The notes beneath the pieces are model-generated. The model saw only the letters and a program-made list of their open reading frames with translations, did not search any database and had not been told where the DNA came from. Shown here piece after piece: positions 42,925-51,919 of a DNA stretch of 64,000 nucleotides (position 1 is the stretch's first letter; every line of letters begins with the position of its first letter). Location: assembly GCF_947489715.1 (NCBI RefSeq), contig NZ_CANLER010000010.1:1-64000 (forward strand), in the 5' to 3' direction. Origin of the DNA: an uncultured Roseovarius sp. GTDB lineage: Bacteria > Pseudomonadota > Alphaproteobacteria > Rhodobacterales > Rhodobacteraceae. The position numbers were made by a program, and so were the translations under genes.

Positions 42925-43515
42925 TCAAAGCCTGGCCATCAACTCGGCGTGGCGCTTCAAATAATTTTTGCGCACCTCAATTGGGGCTCTTAGACACAAA
43001 TCTAATCCGTCGATGACTGATTGATCGGGCCTGCCGAAAAAGCGATTGGCCTCGGCCTCGGTAAATCCTGCTATCCGTGTCGCCTCCATCCATGCACTGA
43101 TCTTATCTGCTTTTTTGATCTGCTTTTTGACCGTTATTGGGATCGATGCGGGTAATCCAAAGCGGATATGTATTGCTGCGGTCAGTCGTTGGTCCAGTTC
43201 TCCGTAACCAGGGCCAACAGCGTTTTTTACCGGAGAAATCATATCGCCAATCACGTATTCCGGTGCGTCATGCAGCAACGCTGCCAGACACCATTTAGGC
43301 GGGACTTTGGGATTAAGCCGCACGAATAGATTTTCGACCAGCAGTGAATGCTCGGCGACCGAATAAGCGAAATCACCAAGCGTCTGTCCGTTCCAGCGTG
43401 CTACGAAGGAGAGACCGTGGGCGATATCTTCGATCTCGATATCCACTGGAGTAGGATCCAGAAGATCAAGTCGTCGGCCAGAAAGCATTTTTTGCCATGC
43501 GCGGGGTTTTGGCAT
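42925..43515 (-). CDS. HD-domain hydrolase (YfbR-like)
   Basis: The protein has 196 residues. Metal-binding residues are in YSVAEHSLLVENLFV and the HD motif LAALLHDAPEYVIGDMISPV, typical of YfbR-like 5'-nucleotidases, with a later Asp in KKADKISAWMEATR. It probably dephosphorylates deoxynucleoside monophosphates, but the substrate is not proven. The ATG has GGAG 5 bases upstream. It converges with regA. In related genomes this gene follows the regulatory genes. Confidence 0.88.
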   Translation of the reverse strand: MPKPRAWQKMLSGRRLDLLDPTPVDIEIEDIAHGLSFVARWNGQTLGDFAYSVAEHSLLVENLFVRLNPKVPPKWCLAALLHDAPEYVIGDMISPVKNAVGPGYGELDQRLTAAIHIRFGLPASIPITVKKQIKKADKISAWMEATRIAGFTEAEANRFFGRPDQSVIDGLDLCLRAPIEVRKNYLKRHAELMARL

Positions 43516-43551
43516 GGTATCTCCGTTTGGTTGTGTAAATCACTCGTAGCT

Positions 43552-44454
43552 TCAAGAAGTGTGATTTGCAAAATTTTCCAGAATAGCCAACAAGAGCGGC
43601 GAGTCGTCATGTGCGGCGATGAAATTATATCCTTTGAAGATATCTGATTTCAGTTTTTGGACGTCGCCTATATTTTTTAACCTTTTTGGTTTTCCAGAGA
43701 TGGAATAGACATTGATGCTTGGATCACTCAGCAGATGCGCACTGGGCAGGCATTCGCGGTCATTCCCATGATCTTCGTAGATAAAAACAGAGCCCTCTTT
43801 TAAAGCTCGCTTCCCTCCTTCAAAGGCGGCGATTTCAGCGCCTTCAACGTCTAGTTTGATCAAAGCCGCCGTTCCAGTAGCCAGCAGATTGTCGATTGAA
43901 ATGGTTTCAACCGTTTCGTCAGCGCCCTCGCTTACGCTTGCAATTCGGGCCGACGCGTGACTGAGAGGGACATTGAGGAATTGCATTTTCTGCCCGGACT
44001 TCGCATGAATGGCGCGTTTGTGACGGGTCACATTGGCAAGGTTCACTGTATTCTCTTTCAAAGCGTCAAAAGTTTTCATTGATGCTTCAACGGCGACGAC
44101 TTGCGGGAAATAATGGGCGGCGCGGACTGTCCAATATCCTTTGTTCGCTCCCAGATCACAGAATAAATCCGTGTGTCCTGTGGCAGATTTGATCACCTTT
44201 TCTACCTCAGGCTCATAATCATGATGATACAGCACAAAGCGTGTCCAGTATCCATCATTCAAATAGATTTTGAACGGCGGTTCTCCATTTTGGGTAAGAT
44301 AGACAGCATTTTCGTTATAAAAGATATGTCCCAGGCCACGGGCAAACAGCCCATAAAGGCCACGCGTTATCGACAGGTGAAAGAGACCCATCAATACATG
44401 GTACTGAACACGGGCACCTGTGTTTGAAAATCTGAGTTTGCGGTTCTGCAACAT
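43552..44454 (-). CDS. FkbM family methyltransferase
   Basis: The protein has 300 residues. The SAM-binding motif is LFCDLGANKGYWTVRAAHYF, followed by VVAVEASMKTFDALKENT and the FkbM block ALIKLDVEGAEIAAFEGGKR. FkbM enzymes methylate hydroxyl groups of sugars or polyketides. No partner gene is adjacent, and it sits alone between housekeeping genes, so a surface-sugar role is guessed from the rest of the window. An AGGA site is about 10 bases before the ATG. It is divergent from the small secreted protein gene at 44712. Confidence 0.85.
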   Translation of the reverse strand: MLQNRKLRFSNTGARVQYHVLMGLFHLSITRGLYGLFARGLGHIFYNENAVYLTQNGEPPFKIYLNDGYWTRFVLYHHDYEPEVEKVIKSATGHTDLFCDLGANKGYWTVRAAHYFPQVVAVEASMKTFDALKENTVNLANVTRHKRAIHAKSGQKMQFLNVPLSHASARIASVSEGADETVETISIDNLLATGTAALIKLDVEGAEIAAFEGGKRALKEGSVFIYEDHGNDRECLPSAHLLSDPSINVYSISGKPKRLKNIGDVQKLKSDIFKGYNFIAAHDDSPLLLAILENFANHTS

Positions 44455-44711
44455 GGAAACTGATCCTGACTATTCAAACGCAGTTTGCGTAACCTGCCAT
44501 CAGTACATGTGCAATTGGGCTTCACAGAATAGTGCGAAAGGCGCGATGAAGGGATTTGCCACAATTCGGTCGCATTCTTGCCTCACGATCTGCTGCCATT
44601 TTGTGATCGGGGCTTGAAATACTGGCCTTGAGCGCGGAATAAGCAATGCAGGGGGGCACGTAATCCTCCCTTTGCGTGGTCCCCTGTTTCAGAAAAGAAA
44701 AGGAGCTTGCT

Positions 44712-45032
44712 ATGTACAAGCATCTGTTGGGGACTGGTCTGAGCTTTGGTTTGATAGCGGCATCAATGCCCGCATATGCAGCGAATTGCGCCAAACGTGA
44801 AATGGTCGTCGAGCGACTAAAGTCCCATTATTCAGAAAGTTTTGCCGGTGGTGGCCTTCAAGCTTCGCAATCAACGCAATCGGTCGTCGAAGTCTGGGCT
44901 TCGGAGAAAACAGGCACTTTTACAGTGATCCTGACCACGCCCGAAGGTTTGGCATGCATCGTGGCTACTGGTACGGATTGGCATCAGGCGCATCTACTGA
45001 ATGAGCCTGAGGGCACTGAAAGCTTAAAGTAG
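44712..45032 (+). CDS. Small secreted protein, paralogue of the downstream broken gene
   Basis: The protein has 106 residues. AAGGAG lies 7 bases before ATG 44712. The signal peptide (LLGTGLSFGLIAASMPAYAA) is followed by a small domain with SESFAGGGLQASQS, VVEVWASEKTGTFTVILTTP and ACIVATG. A related sequence (GGLRSNQKLLEIWTSEKTGS) is encoded just downstream at 45196-45503, so this is a tandem pair. Two Cys in the mature protein may form a disulfide. The family was not recognised; a periplasmic role is inferred. Confidence 0.8.
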   Translation: MYKHLLGTGLSFGLIAASMPAYAANCAKREMVVERLKSHYSESFAGGGLQASQSTQSVVEVWASEKTGTFTVILTTPEGLACIVATGTDWHQAHLLNEPEGTESLK

Positions 45033-45065
45033 GCAATGCCCCGCTTTAGGTCGGCGTTGTCTGAT

Positions 45066-45088
45066 GCGTGTTTCCAGCGCAAACACGC
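45066..45088. other. Perfect stem-loop between the paralogous secreted-protein genes
   Basis: GCGTGTTT and AAACACGC pair over 8 bp with a 7-base loop. No T-run follows, so it may be a transcript-end or mRNA-stability structure. A second, smaller inverted repeat (CTCACC / GGTGAG) lies at 45156-45176. Confidence 0.4.
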
Positions 45089-45195
45089 CGTTGTGCTGAG
45101 TTTCCTCGCGTACCGCACCACCGATCTTCATGTCTAAGGTATCGAGAGCGGGCCCCTCACCTGCTGAAATGGTGAGTTCAATGAGGAGCAACACC

Positions 45196-45503
45196 ATGTC
45201 TAGACTTCTTTTTCAGTAGCATTTGCCTTTGGCGCGGTTGCCCTGATGTCGCCTGTTTTGGCGCAAGCCTCAAATTCTATGCCGCGCGATGCCTTGGTGC
45301 GAAAATTTACTAGCAATTACAATGTGCAAATTGAGAGCGGAGGCTTGCGAAGCAATCAGAAACTGCTGGAGATTTGGACGTCCGAAAAGACAGGCAGTTT
45401 TATTGTATTCATCACGCTACCTGATGCGCATAGCTGCATCGTTACGACTGTACAGAATAGGGTTGGTTTCAAAGCCCCAGCCCTAGAAGAGATCACAAGC
45501 TAA
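45196..45503 (+). pseudogene. Frameshifted paralogue of the small secreted protein
   Basis: ATG 45196 has GAGGAG 7 bases upstream and starts MSRLLF, but the frame hits TAG three codons into a T-run. After adding one T to the run of five at 45209-45213 the reading continues as SVAFAFGAVALMSPVLAQAS, a complete signal peptide, and then the mature domain ending at 45503. The mature part is similar to the product of 44712-45032. The frameshift would abolish export; internal ATG 45246 would give a protein without a signal peptide. A true pseudogene, slippage at the T-run, or a sequencing error are all possible. The strong ribosome site argues that the gene was active until recently. Confidence 0.75.
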
Positions 45504-45571
45504 TCCCGCATTGCCGAACAGGTGGTCGAGTGCTATCTGCCTTGAAAACCTATTTTGCAAGGAGCCACGAG

Positions 45572-46966
45572 ATGGCGAAAGACTTCCTGGTCAAAGATAT
45601 CAGTCTAGCCGCATTCGGCCGGAAAGAGCTGGATATTGCGGAAACTGAAATGCCAGGGCTTATGGCTCTGCGCGATGAATATGGTGATGCAAAACCTCTG
45701 AAAGGTGCCCGGATCGCTGGCAGCCTGCACATGACGATTCAGACAGCCGTTCTGATTGAGACGTTGGTTGCGCTAGGCGCCGACGTTCGATGGGCTTCAT
45801 GTAATATTTTCTCAACCCAGGACCATGCAGCGGCAGCAATCGCAGAAAGTGGTACGCCGGTCTTTGCCGTCAAAGGCGAAACTCTAGAAGAATACTGGGA
45901 CTACGCGGATCGTATCTTCCAATTCTCTGAGGGAGGCGCGAACATGATCCTGGATGATGGCGGAGATGCGACGCTTTACATCCTGATTGGCGCACGGGTA
46001 GAGGCGGGCGAAACCGAACTGATCGCGACCCCGACATCGGATGAAGAAGTGGCGCTTTTTGCGCAAATCCGCACGCGCCTGAAAGCAAGTCCAGGCTGGT
46101 TCACCAAACAGCGTGACATGATCAAAGGTGTTTCCGAAGAGACAACCACCGGTGTGCACCGCCTGTATAAAATGGTCGAAGAGGGTCAATTGCCTTTTCC
46201 GGCTATTAACGTCAACGACTCGGTTACGAAATCCAAGTTTGACAACAAATACGGCTGCAAGGAGTCACTTGTGGATGGCATCCGCCGTGCCACAGATACG
46301 ATGATGGCTGGCAAGGTCGCGGTTGTCATGGGGTATGGCGATGTCGGTAAAGGTTCTGCGGCATCGCTGCGTGGCGCCGGTGCCCGTGTGAAAGTGACTG
46401 AGGTTGATCCGATCTGCGCGCTTCAGGCGGCGATGGATGGATTCGAGGTTGTACGGCTTGAAGATGTGGTCGGAGATGCTGATATCTTCATCACAACGAC
46501 CGGCAACAAGGATGTGATCCGCATCGAGCATATGCGCGAGATGAAGGACATGGCGATCGTTGGTAATATTGGCCATTTCGATAATGAAATTCAGGTGGCC
46601 AACTTGAAAAACCATAAATGGACCAACATCAAGGAACAGGTCGACATGATCGAGATGCCGAATGGCAATCGATTGATCCTGCTGTCCGAAGGTCGTCTGT
46701 TGAATCTCGGGAACGCGACCGGCCACCCCAGTTTCGTGATGTCAGCCAGCTTTACCAATCAGGTATTGGCGCAGATTGAGCTTTGGACGAAGGGCGATGA
46801 GTATGACAATAACGTCTTTATTCTGCCCAAACACCTAGATGAAAAAGTCGCGCGCCTGCATCTGGATCGGATCGGCGTTAAGTTGACCGAACTAAGCGCC
46901 GATCAAGCGTCATATATTGGTGTCAAACCAGAGGGTCCTTTCAAGCCCGAACACTATCGCTACTGA
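45572..46966 (+). CDS. ahcY: S-adenosylhomocysteine hydrolase
   Basis: The protein has 464 residues. The NAD-binding loop is [37 protein letters not shown] and the C-terminal PEHYRY are family hallmarks. It splits S-adenosylhomocysteine into adenosine and homocysteine and keeps methyltransferases active. ATG 45572 was chosen because AAGGAG lies 7 bases before it and homology begins there; the frame runs on to 45530. A strong terminator follows at 46993. No SAH riboswitch was recognised upstream. Confidence 0.97.
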   Translation: MAKDFLVKDISLAAFGRKELDIAETEMPGLMALRDEYGDAKPLKGARIAGSLHMTIQTAVLIETLVALGADVRWASCNIFSTQDHAAAAIAESGTPVFAVKGETLEEYWDYADRIFQFSEGGANMILDDGGDATLYILIGARVEAGETELIATPTSDEEVALFAQIRTRLKASPGWFTKQRDMIKGVSEETTTGVHRLYKMVEEGQLPFPAINVNDSVTKSKFDNKYGCKESLVDGIRRATDTMMAGKVAVVMGYGDVGKGSAASLRGAGARVKVTEVDPICALQAAMDGFEVVRLEDVVGDADIFITTTGNKDVIRIEHMREMKDMAIVGNIGHFDNEIQVANLKNHKWTNIKEQVDMIEMPNGNRLILLSEGRLLNLGNATGHPSFVMSASFTNQVLAQIELWTKGDEYDNNVFILPKHLDEKVARLHLDRIGVKLTELSADQASYIGVKPEGPFKPEHYRY

Positions 46967-46992
46967 GCGAGCACGGCTCTGCGAGTAGGATT

Positions 46993-47022
46993 GGCGCGTC
47001 AGACATTCTGACGTGCCTTTTT
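46993..47022 (+). terminator. Rho-independent terminator of ahcY
   Basis: The stem GGCGCGTCAGA / TCTGACGTGCC (11 bp with one G:T pair) has a 3-base loop and is followed by TTTTT. It lies 27 bases after the ahcY stop codon. Confidence 0.92.
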
Positions 47023-47276
47023 CCTAAGATAAAGCCGCCGGATGCTAACGCAAGCCGCAGCAATCGTGAGAGGTTTTTATCGAGAACATATCTTTACTGT
47101 TCAGCTCTGTCAGAAAAGTACCAGTAGGACGGTGTGCCATTGATGGCCGAAGGGGAGAAACATCCAAGTTTTCCCTTTGAGGCAAATACAAGTGTGGTTA
47201 TCGTGTCGCCAGCGCCGCTTGGGGGCTAATTCAGTAAAACAAACCGGTGAGTTGCCGGTCAGGAGGGAGATTATTA

Positions 47277-47618
47277 ATGGGACGACGTGACGATCTGATT
47301 GCGAAATATGCGGATGATTTGCGTGACAAATGTGGCATGGCGCCAGACATGGAATTGCTGACAAAGGTGACCATCGGGTGCGGGCCTGCAATTTACGATG
47401 CTGACGCGTCGACCGTTGCGGCCGGGCAAGATCAAGAATTGGAAACCGTGAAAGACAATTTTCTTGTGAAGAAATTGGGTCTTTCTGATGGACCGCAATT
47501 GATGGATGCAATCAATCAGGTAATCGATACCTACGGTCGTTCTGAGCGCAATAAATACCGCGCAGTAGTCTACTATATGCTGACCAAACATTTTGGCAAA
47601 GAATCCGTCTACGGCTGA
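47277..47618 (+). CDS. DUF2853 family protein
   Basis: The protein has 113 residues with strong family features: GRRDDLIAKYADDLRDKCGM near the N-terminus and YRAVVYYMLTKHFGKESVYG at the C-terminus. It is soluble and mostly helical, and no function is established. ATG 47277 is preceded by AGGAGGGAG, a very strong ribosome site, suggesting high expression. It stands alone, with terminators on both sides. The intergenic stretch before it (47023-47276) shows no other gene. Confidence 0.88.
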   Translation: MGRRDDLIAKYADDLRDKCGMAPDMELLTKVTIGCGPAIYDADASTVAAGQDQELETVKDNFLVKKLGLSDGPQLMDAINQVIDTYGRSERNKYRAVVYYMLTKHFGKESVYG

Positions 47619-47643
47619 TCTTTTGTCGATATTGATATTCGGG

Positions 47644-47670
47644 CGCCCGCCCTTTTTGGTGGGCGTTTTT
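47644..47670 (+). terminator. Rho-independent terminator of the DUF2853 gene
   Basis: CGCCCGCC / GGTGGGCG (8 bp, one G:T pair) with a short T-rich loop is followed by TTTTT. It begins 26 bases after the stop codon. Confidence 0.9.
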
Positions 47671-47714
47671 CGTTTGAATTATTGAGCTTATTTGAAGTTT
47701 ATTCTAAGTACTTG

Positions 47715-47862
47715 TCGTTTGTGAAATCTGCGTATCTGGGGTAGTTTCCGTATGTCAGGCCAGTATGGCCGGAACCTATTCGATATACGCGTGTGGTGTG
47801 TAGGGAGCACGTGGGGTAACGGAGGGTACCGGCGTATTGCCTGTGCCCTCCGTTCGTTTTTT
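47715..47862 (+). ncRNA. Candidate small RNA with its own terminator
   Basis: A second strong terminator (ACGGAGGG / CCCTCCGT, with inner GGC / GCC pairing, then six T at 47857-47862) lies 150 bases after the DUF2853 terminator. No coding sequence lies between the two, so it needs a transcript of its own. The stretch before it contains another hairpin (GGCC / GGCC, 47758-47770). A weak promoter-like pair (TTGTCG about 47713, TATCTG 15 bases later) might start it, but the 5' end is uncertain. The hairpin could instead act as a terminator for the minus-strand DUF1761 gene, though no T-run follows on that side. No known RNA family was recognised. Confidence 0.4.
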
Positions 47863-47866
47863 GCTA

Positions 47867-48262
47867 TCAGAACAGCGTTAGAACCGCCCCGATAATTGCG
47901 CTGCCAAAAGTGATATAGCCCGTGTCGATCAGCGTGAGTTTAAACGGTCGCTCGCTGAAGCCATAACATGTGATTAGCCAAGGACTCGCCAAGAAAAGCC
48001 CGATACCCAGCCCTGAAATCAAACCCTTTCCAAAGCTATCGATACCGCTCAAAGAAAAGATATGCCGCATCATACCAGCCACGATTACGGCCATCGCGAA
48101 CGCAATAACATAGGGTATCGGATTGGATTTATTCGCAGGCTGACCATCTTCACCAACCTCTACACCAGATGCCTCCATCCACGGCTTAGCCAGCTTCATG
48201 TACCAAACGGCGCCAAAAGCATAAGATGCAACAGCAGCTACAATTACGTTCAGAAATTCCAT
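47867..48262 (-). CDS. DUF1761 family membrane protein
   Basis: The protein has 131 residues and about four membrane helices (NVIVAAVASYAFGAVWYMKL, IPYVIAFAMAVIVAGMMRHI, LISGLGIGLFLASPWLITCY, TFGSAIIGAVLTLF). The start-helix WYMKLAKPWMEASG pattern is typical of DUF1761. The function is unknown. ATG 48262 has AGGGG 8 bases upstream; a GTG nine bases further up is a less likely start. Confidence 0.85.
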   Translation of the reverse strand: MEFLNVIVAAVASYAFGAVWYMKLAKPWMEASGVEVGEDGQPANKSNPIPYVIAFAMAVIVAGMMRHIFSLSGIDSFGKGLISGLGIGLFLASPWLITCYGFSERPFKLTLIDTGYITFGSAIIGAVLTLF

Positions 48263-48320
48263 AATTAGCACCCCTATCAGAGTCCTCTTTTGTTTAAACC
48301 GCTTATTTTAAGCCACTCGG

Positions 48321-48740
48321 CTAAGCCGATATACCCGCCATTTCACAAACGATCTGCCATTCGCTTTCTGTCACTGGCTGCACAGACAGGCGGGAATTTC
48401 TGACCAAGACCATTTCGGTCAGGCGTGGGTCGTCTTTGATCATTTCAAGTGTGACTGGATTTTCGACTGAGCAGATGGCTTTGATGTCGACGCATTCCCA
48501 GCGTTCGTCATCTGTGGTGCTGTCAGGATGCGCAAGGGCGATAACCTCGACGATGCCGACAACTGCTTTTTCCGTCTGGCTATGATAGAAGAACCCACGA
48601 TCTCCGATCTGCATCTGCCGCATGAAGTTTCGGGCCTGATAGTTACGCACGCCGTCCCATTCTTCACCGATCTCACCTTTGGCTTGTTGGTTGTCCCAAC
48701 TCCAGGTCGAAGGCTCGGATTTGAAAAGCCAGTATTGCAT
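48321..48740 (-). CDS. EVE domain protein
   Basis: The protein has 139 residues. The EVE domain signature is YWLFKSEPSTWSWDNQQAKG followed by WDGVRNYQARNFMRQMQIGD and FYHSQTEKAVVGIVEV. EVE domains are PUA-like and bind modified bases in DNA or RNA; the target is unknown here. It is the last gene of the tsaD-gpsA-yciI-EVE run, 3 bp after the YciI gene. Confidence 0.92.
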   Translation of the reverse strand: MQYWLFKSEPSTWSWDNQQAKGEIGEEWDGVRNYQARNFMRQMQIGDRGFFYHSQTEKAVVGIVEVIALAHPDSTTDDERWECVDIKAICSVENPVTLEMIKDDPRLTEMVLVRNSRLSVQPVTESEWQIVCEMAGISA

Positions 48741-48743
48741 ATC

Positions 48744-49013
48744 TCAGATTACCTTGTTCCATTCGATAAGTTGAACATCGGCGAAAAGCCCTGCATGAGC
48801 GTAAGGGTCGTTTTCTGCCCAGCGTCGTGCGGTGTCCATGTCAGGAACATCCAGAACGATAAGTGAGCCGCACATTTGCCCATCGTCGTTCAGAAGCGGG
48901 CCTGCTTGGCTGACGACTCCAGTTGCCTTGAGATAGGCGACATGGGCGTCGCGTGTGTCCAATCTGGTTTGCAGGGCGCCCGGTTTGTCACGGGCAATCA
49001 GGGCTATCAGCAT
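48744..49013 (-). CDS. YciI-like protein
   Basis: The protein has 89 residues. It has the YciI fold pattern: LIALIARDKPGALQTRLDTR, HVAYLKATGVVSQAGPLLND and ARRWAENDPYAHAGLFADVQ with the conserved Asp-Pro-Tyr/His region. YciI-like proteins are related to muconolactone isomerase-like barrels, and their role is unclear. The start shares a base with the gpsA stop (TAATG), so it is translationally coupled. Confidence 0.9.
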   Translation of the reverse strand: MLIALIARDKPGALQTRLDTRDAHVAYLKATGVVSQAGPLLNDDGQMCGSLIVLDVPDMDTARRWAENDPYAHAGLFADVQLIEWNKVI

Positions 49014-49972
49014 TATTCTTCCTTAAGTGGTCGTGAAAGCAGCATATCCATCGCTTGCTCCACGCGCAATTTTCCATCTATTAGTGCGACGACGACCTTG
49101 GTGATCGGCATATCAATTTGTATTTCTTCAGCGCGGTCCAACACTGCACTGGCAGTGGTAGCTCCCTCAACAGTAACATTTGGATCGAATTCGTCATTTC
49201 GACCCAAACTTAAGCCAAAACGATAATTCCTTGACTGATCGGATGTGCATGTGAGGGTTAGATCACCGAACCCTGATAATCCAGCAAGTGTATCGGCATC
49301 TGCGCCGAGAGTTGCTGCCATGCGAGACATTTCAGAAAATCCCCTGGTCATAAGTGCGGCACGTGCACTTTCGCCCAGACCCGCACCAATGGCCGCTCCG
49401 CAGGCGATAGCCACAACATTTTTCAAAGCACCTCCTAATTCCGCGCCGATGGTGTCGGTTGTGCGATAGATACGCAGATTTGGCGTTGTCAGAGCAATCT
49501 GAAGTTCCTCACCCGCATCTGAATCTGCGCATGCAAGAGTCAGAGCAGTAGGCAACCCTCTTGCGATATCTTGGGCGAAACTGGGTCCGGTCAGCATCGA
49601 GGGTACGGCAGAGGGAACCAGTTCGGCGATGATCTGCGTGGGACCGAAGCCAGTGCCATGTTCGATACCTTTGCAACATGCAACAAGCTGACAATTGGCA
49701 AAGGCATCTGCGTGCTCCGCCAGAAATCCGCGAAGCTTCTGGGTGGGAACGGCCAGCAAACAAATGGCATTGGACGACATTTCAGGGAAATCTTCTGTGG
49801 GCATCAAGGCACTGGGTAATGTGACACCAGGCAGACGTTGCCGATTTTCCCGCGTCTTCTGCATTTCCAGCACCTGTTTAACACTTCTGGACCAAAGCGT
49901 GACCGAAACTTTGCCGGCAAGCGAAATTGCCATCGCTGTCCCAAACGCACCTGAACCAAACACATAAATCAT
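49013..49972 (-). CDS. gpsA: Glycerol-3-phosphate dehydrogenase [NAD(P)+]
   Basis: The protein has 319 residues. The nucleotide-binding motif is [20 protein letters not shown], and [20 protein letters not shown] carries the conserved Lys. It makes sn-glycerol-3-phosphate from dihydroxyacetone phosphate for phospholipid synthesis. The start overlaps the tsaD stop by 4 bp (ATGA) and the end overlaps the YciI start by one base. Confidence 0.96.
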   Translation of the reverse strand: MIYVFGSGAFGTAMAISLAGKVSVTLWSRSVKQVLEMQKTRENRQRLPGVTLPSALMPTEDFPEMSSNAICLLAVPTQKLRGFLAEHADAFANCQLVACCKGIEHGTGFGPTQIIAELVPSAVPSMLTGPSFAQDIARGLPTALTLACADSDAGEELQIALTTPNLRIYRTTDTIGAELGGALKNVVAIACGAAIGAGLGESARAALMTRGFSEMSRMAATLGADADTLAGLSGFGDLTLTCTSDQSRNYRFGLSLGRNDEFDPNVTVEGATTASAVLDRAEEIQIDMPITKVVVALIDGKLRVEQAMDMLLSRPLKEE

Positions 49973-51066
49973 GCTTTGGCCCCTTTTTTACCGCTGCCAA
50001 GCAAAGCCGGCCTTGATCGATCCAGCGGCCAGCGGGGTCGTGCAGCCAAAGTCATGTCGTTGCGTTGGCCAGCCACAAATAGCTCTGCTCCAGCAAAGGC
50101 GATCATCGCAGCATTGTCGGTACAAAGCGCTATTGGTGGTGCGAAGAAAGCCGTACCCGTTTCCTTGCAAATCGTCTCTAACCCAGCGCGAATGGTTTTG
50201 TTTGCCGCGACACCGCCTGCCACCGCAAATCCGGGATTTCTACCGGCGGTTGGCAAATAAATATCAAGTGCACGACGAGTTTTCTCGACCAATACATCCG
50301 TGATGGCTGTCTGAAACCCTGCACAGAGGTTTGCGCGATCAAGCGGCTTTAGACCGCCATTTTCTTTGATTACCTGATCCCGCGTTCGCAGCAATGCTGT
50401 TTTCAAGCCAGAAAAAGACATATCGCAGCCTTCGCGATCAAGGAGCGGTCGTGGAAACTTGTAGGACGCCGGATTACCCAAATCAGCTTCTCGTTCTACT
50501 GCCGGGCCGCCAGGTCGAGGTAACCCAAGCAAGCGGGCCGTTTTGTCAAAGGCCTCGCCGGGCGCATCGTCTATTGTGCCGCCAAGCCTGGTGAAGCTAT
50601 CGCACCCATGAACAATCAGAATTTGGCAATGCCCTCCGGAGACCAACAACATAAGATAGGGATAGGCCACGTTGTCGGTGAGCCGAGGTGTCAGAGCATG
50701 GCCGGCCAAATGGTTCACGGCAATCAGAGGCAAGCCCGTTCCTGCAGAAATGCCCTTGGCGCACATGACGCCCGACATTACACCGCCAATCAGGCCGGGC
50801 CCGGCCGTGACCGCAACCGCATCAAGTGAACCAAAGCTGCAGTCAGCTTCGATCAGAGCCTGTTTTACGCACAAATCCAGTTTTTCTGCATGAGCGCGTG
50901 CTGCGATTTCGGGCACGACGCCGCCAAATGCGCTATGTAGGCCCTCTTGTCCGTAAACGACCGAGGAAAGGATATGGGCGGTTTCGTTCGGCGAAACCCT
51001 CACAACCGCGGCTGCGGTATCGTCACAGCTACTTTCCAGCCCAAGAATTGTCAGCGGCTCTATCAT
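49969..51066 (-). CDS. tsaD: tRNA N6-adenosine threonylcarbamoyltransferase TsaD
   Basis: The protein has 365 residues. [18 protein letters not shown] begins the ASKHA fold, [15 protein letters not shown] and [14 protein letters not shown] supply the metal-binding His residues, and [15 protein letters not shown] follows. It transfers the threonylcarbamoyl group to A37 of tRNA, together with TsaB and TsaE (tsaE is at 38004). It heads the minus-strand operon and is divergent from hemD with 72 bp between. Confidence 0.97.
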   Translation of the reverse strand: MIEPLTILGLESSCDDTAAAVVRVSPNETAHILSSVVYGQEGLHSAFGGVVPEIAARAHAEKLDLCVKQALIEADCSFGSLDAVAVTAGPGLIGGVMSGVMCAKGISAGTGLPLIAVNHLAGHALTPRLTDNVAYPYLMLLVSGGHCQILIVHGCDSFTRLGGTIDDAPGEAFDKTARLLGLPRPGGPAVEREADLGNPASYKFPRPLLDREGCDMSFSGLKTALLRTRDQVIKENGGLKPLDRANLCAGFQTAITDVLVEKTRRALDIYLPTAGRNPGFAVAGGVAANKTIRAGLETICKETGTAFFAPPIALCTDNAAMIAFAGAELFVAGQRNDMTLAARPRWPLDRSRPALLGSGKKGAKA

Positions 51067-51138
51067 ATGGCTGCCCGTTGCGTGTTGCCCCTCTGGCAGG
51101 TATCACCGGAAAGGCCTGCAAACAACACCGGAGCTACA

Positions 51139-51870
51139 ATGCTTCCTATGATCCTGATCACCAGACCTGAGGCAGCTGGCGCATTGTTTGCAGATCAACT
51201 TCGAGACAGGCTGGGATGTGGTGCGCATATTGTTTTGTCGCCCTTGATGCGAATTGAGATCGCCGGAAAGCTGCCGGATATAAACGTGTTTGACGCGCTG
51301 ATTTTTACCTCACGTAACGGAGTTGATGCGTTCGCCGCTCAGACTGATCGTCGGGATATTCCATGTTATTGTGTCGGTGAGGCAACCGCGTGTCGCGCGC
51401 AAAAGTACGGAATGAAAGCAGCATCATCCGCTGGCGCGGCAAATGATCTGGTGGCGTATATTGTGTCCAAAAAGGTGAATGGGCGGTACTTACATGTACG
51501 AGGTGAGTATGGTGTCGGCGACGTCGCGGCGCGACTGACAGATGCGGGTATTCTGACCGAAGAAATTGTACTTTATCGGCAAGTTCAGCAACCGCTATCG
51601 GATCAAGCTCGTGATCTGTTGCGGGGCCGAGTTCCGGTTGCACTTCCGCTTTTTTCACCGCGTACCGCGCGAATTTTATTTTCAACTATAAATATGAGTG
51701 CTCCGCTGTCAGTGATTGCTTTGAGCAAAAATGTGGCCAAAGAAGTGCCCGAAGCCTACTTTGAAGTACTTAAAATCGCTGAACGACCGGATGCAAAAGC
51801 GATGATATCAGCGATTGAAGTAATAGTCAGTGAAGCGAAGCTGCTTGAGGCGAGAAATCGGGCACAGTAA
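51139..51870 (+). CDS. hemD: Uroporphyrinogen-III synthase
   Basis: The protein has 243 residues. The family is poorly conserved, but the pattern ILITRPEAAGALFADQL, ALIFTSRNGVDAFA, YLHVRGEYGVGDVAARLTDA and ALPLFSPRTARILFSTI fits HemD. The enzyme closes and flips ring D of hydroxymethylbilane in heme synthesis. The start ATG 51139 has CCGGAG 5 bases upstream; the frame extends back into the tsaD region and was rejected. The downstream mitofilin and hemY genes follow on the same strand, the usual alphaproteobacterial order. Confidence 0.85.
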   Translation: MLPMILITRPEAAGALFADQLRDRLGCGAHIVLSPLMRIEIAGKLPDINVFDALIFTSRNGVDAFAAQTDRRDIPCYCVGEATACRAQKYGMKAASSAGAANDLVAYIVSKKVNGRYLHVRGEYGVGDVAARLTDAGILTEEIVLYRQVQQPLSDQARDLLRGRVPVALPLFSPRTARILFSTINMSAPLSVIALSKNVAKEVPEAYFEVLKIAERPDAKAMISAIEVIVSEAKLLEARNRAQ

Positions 51871-51919
51871 GGTCTTTTAAGATTTATTGGTGTGTAAGAT
51901 TCGAAAAGGGTGGTGGAAG

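Noticed and set aside
45504-45571. SAH riboswitch upstream of ahcY
   Set aside because: Only 68 bases separate the genes, and no riboswitch-like stem pattern was seen.
47110-47511. 133-residue frame on the minus strand
   Set aside because: Opposite the DUF2853 gene, with composition typical of a shadow frame.
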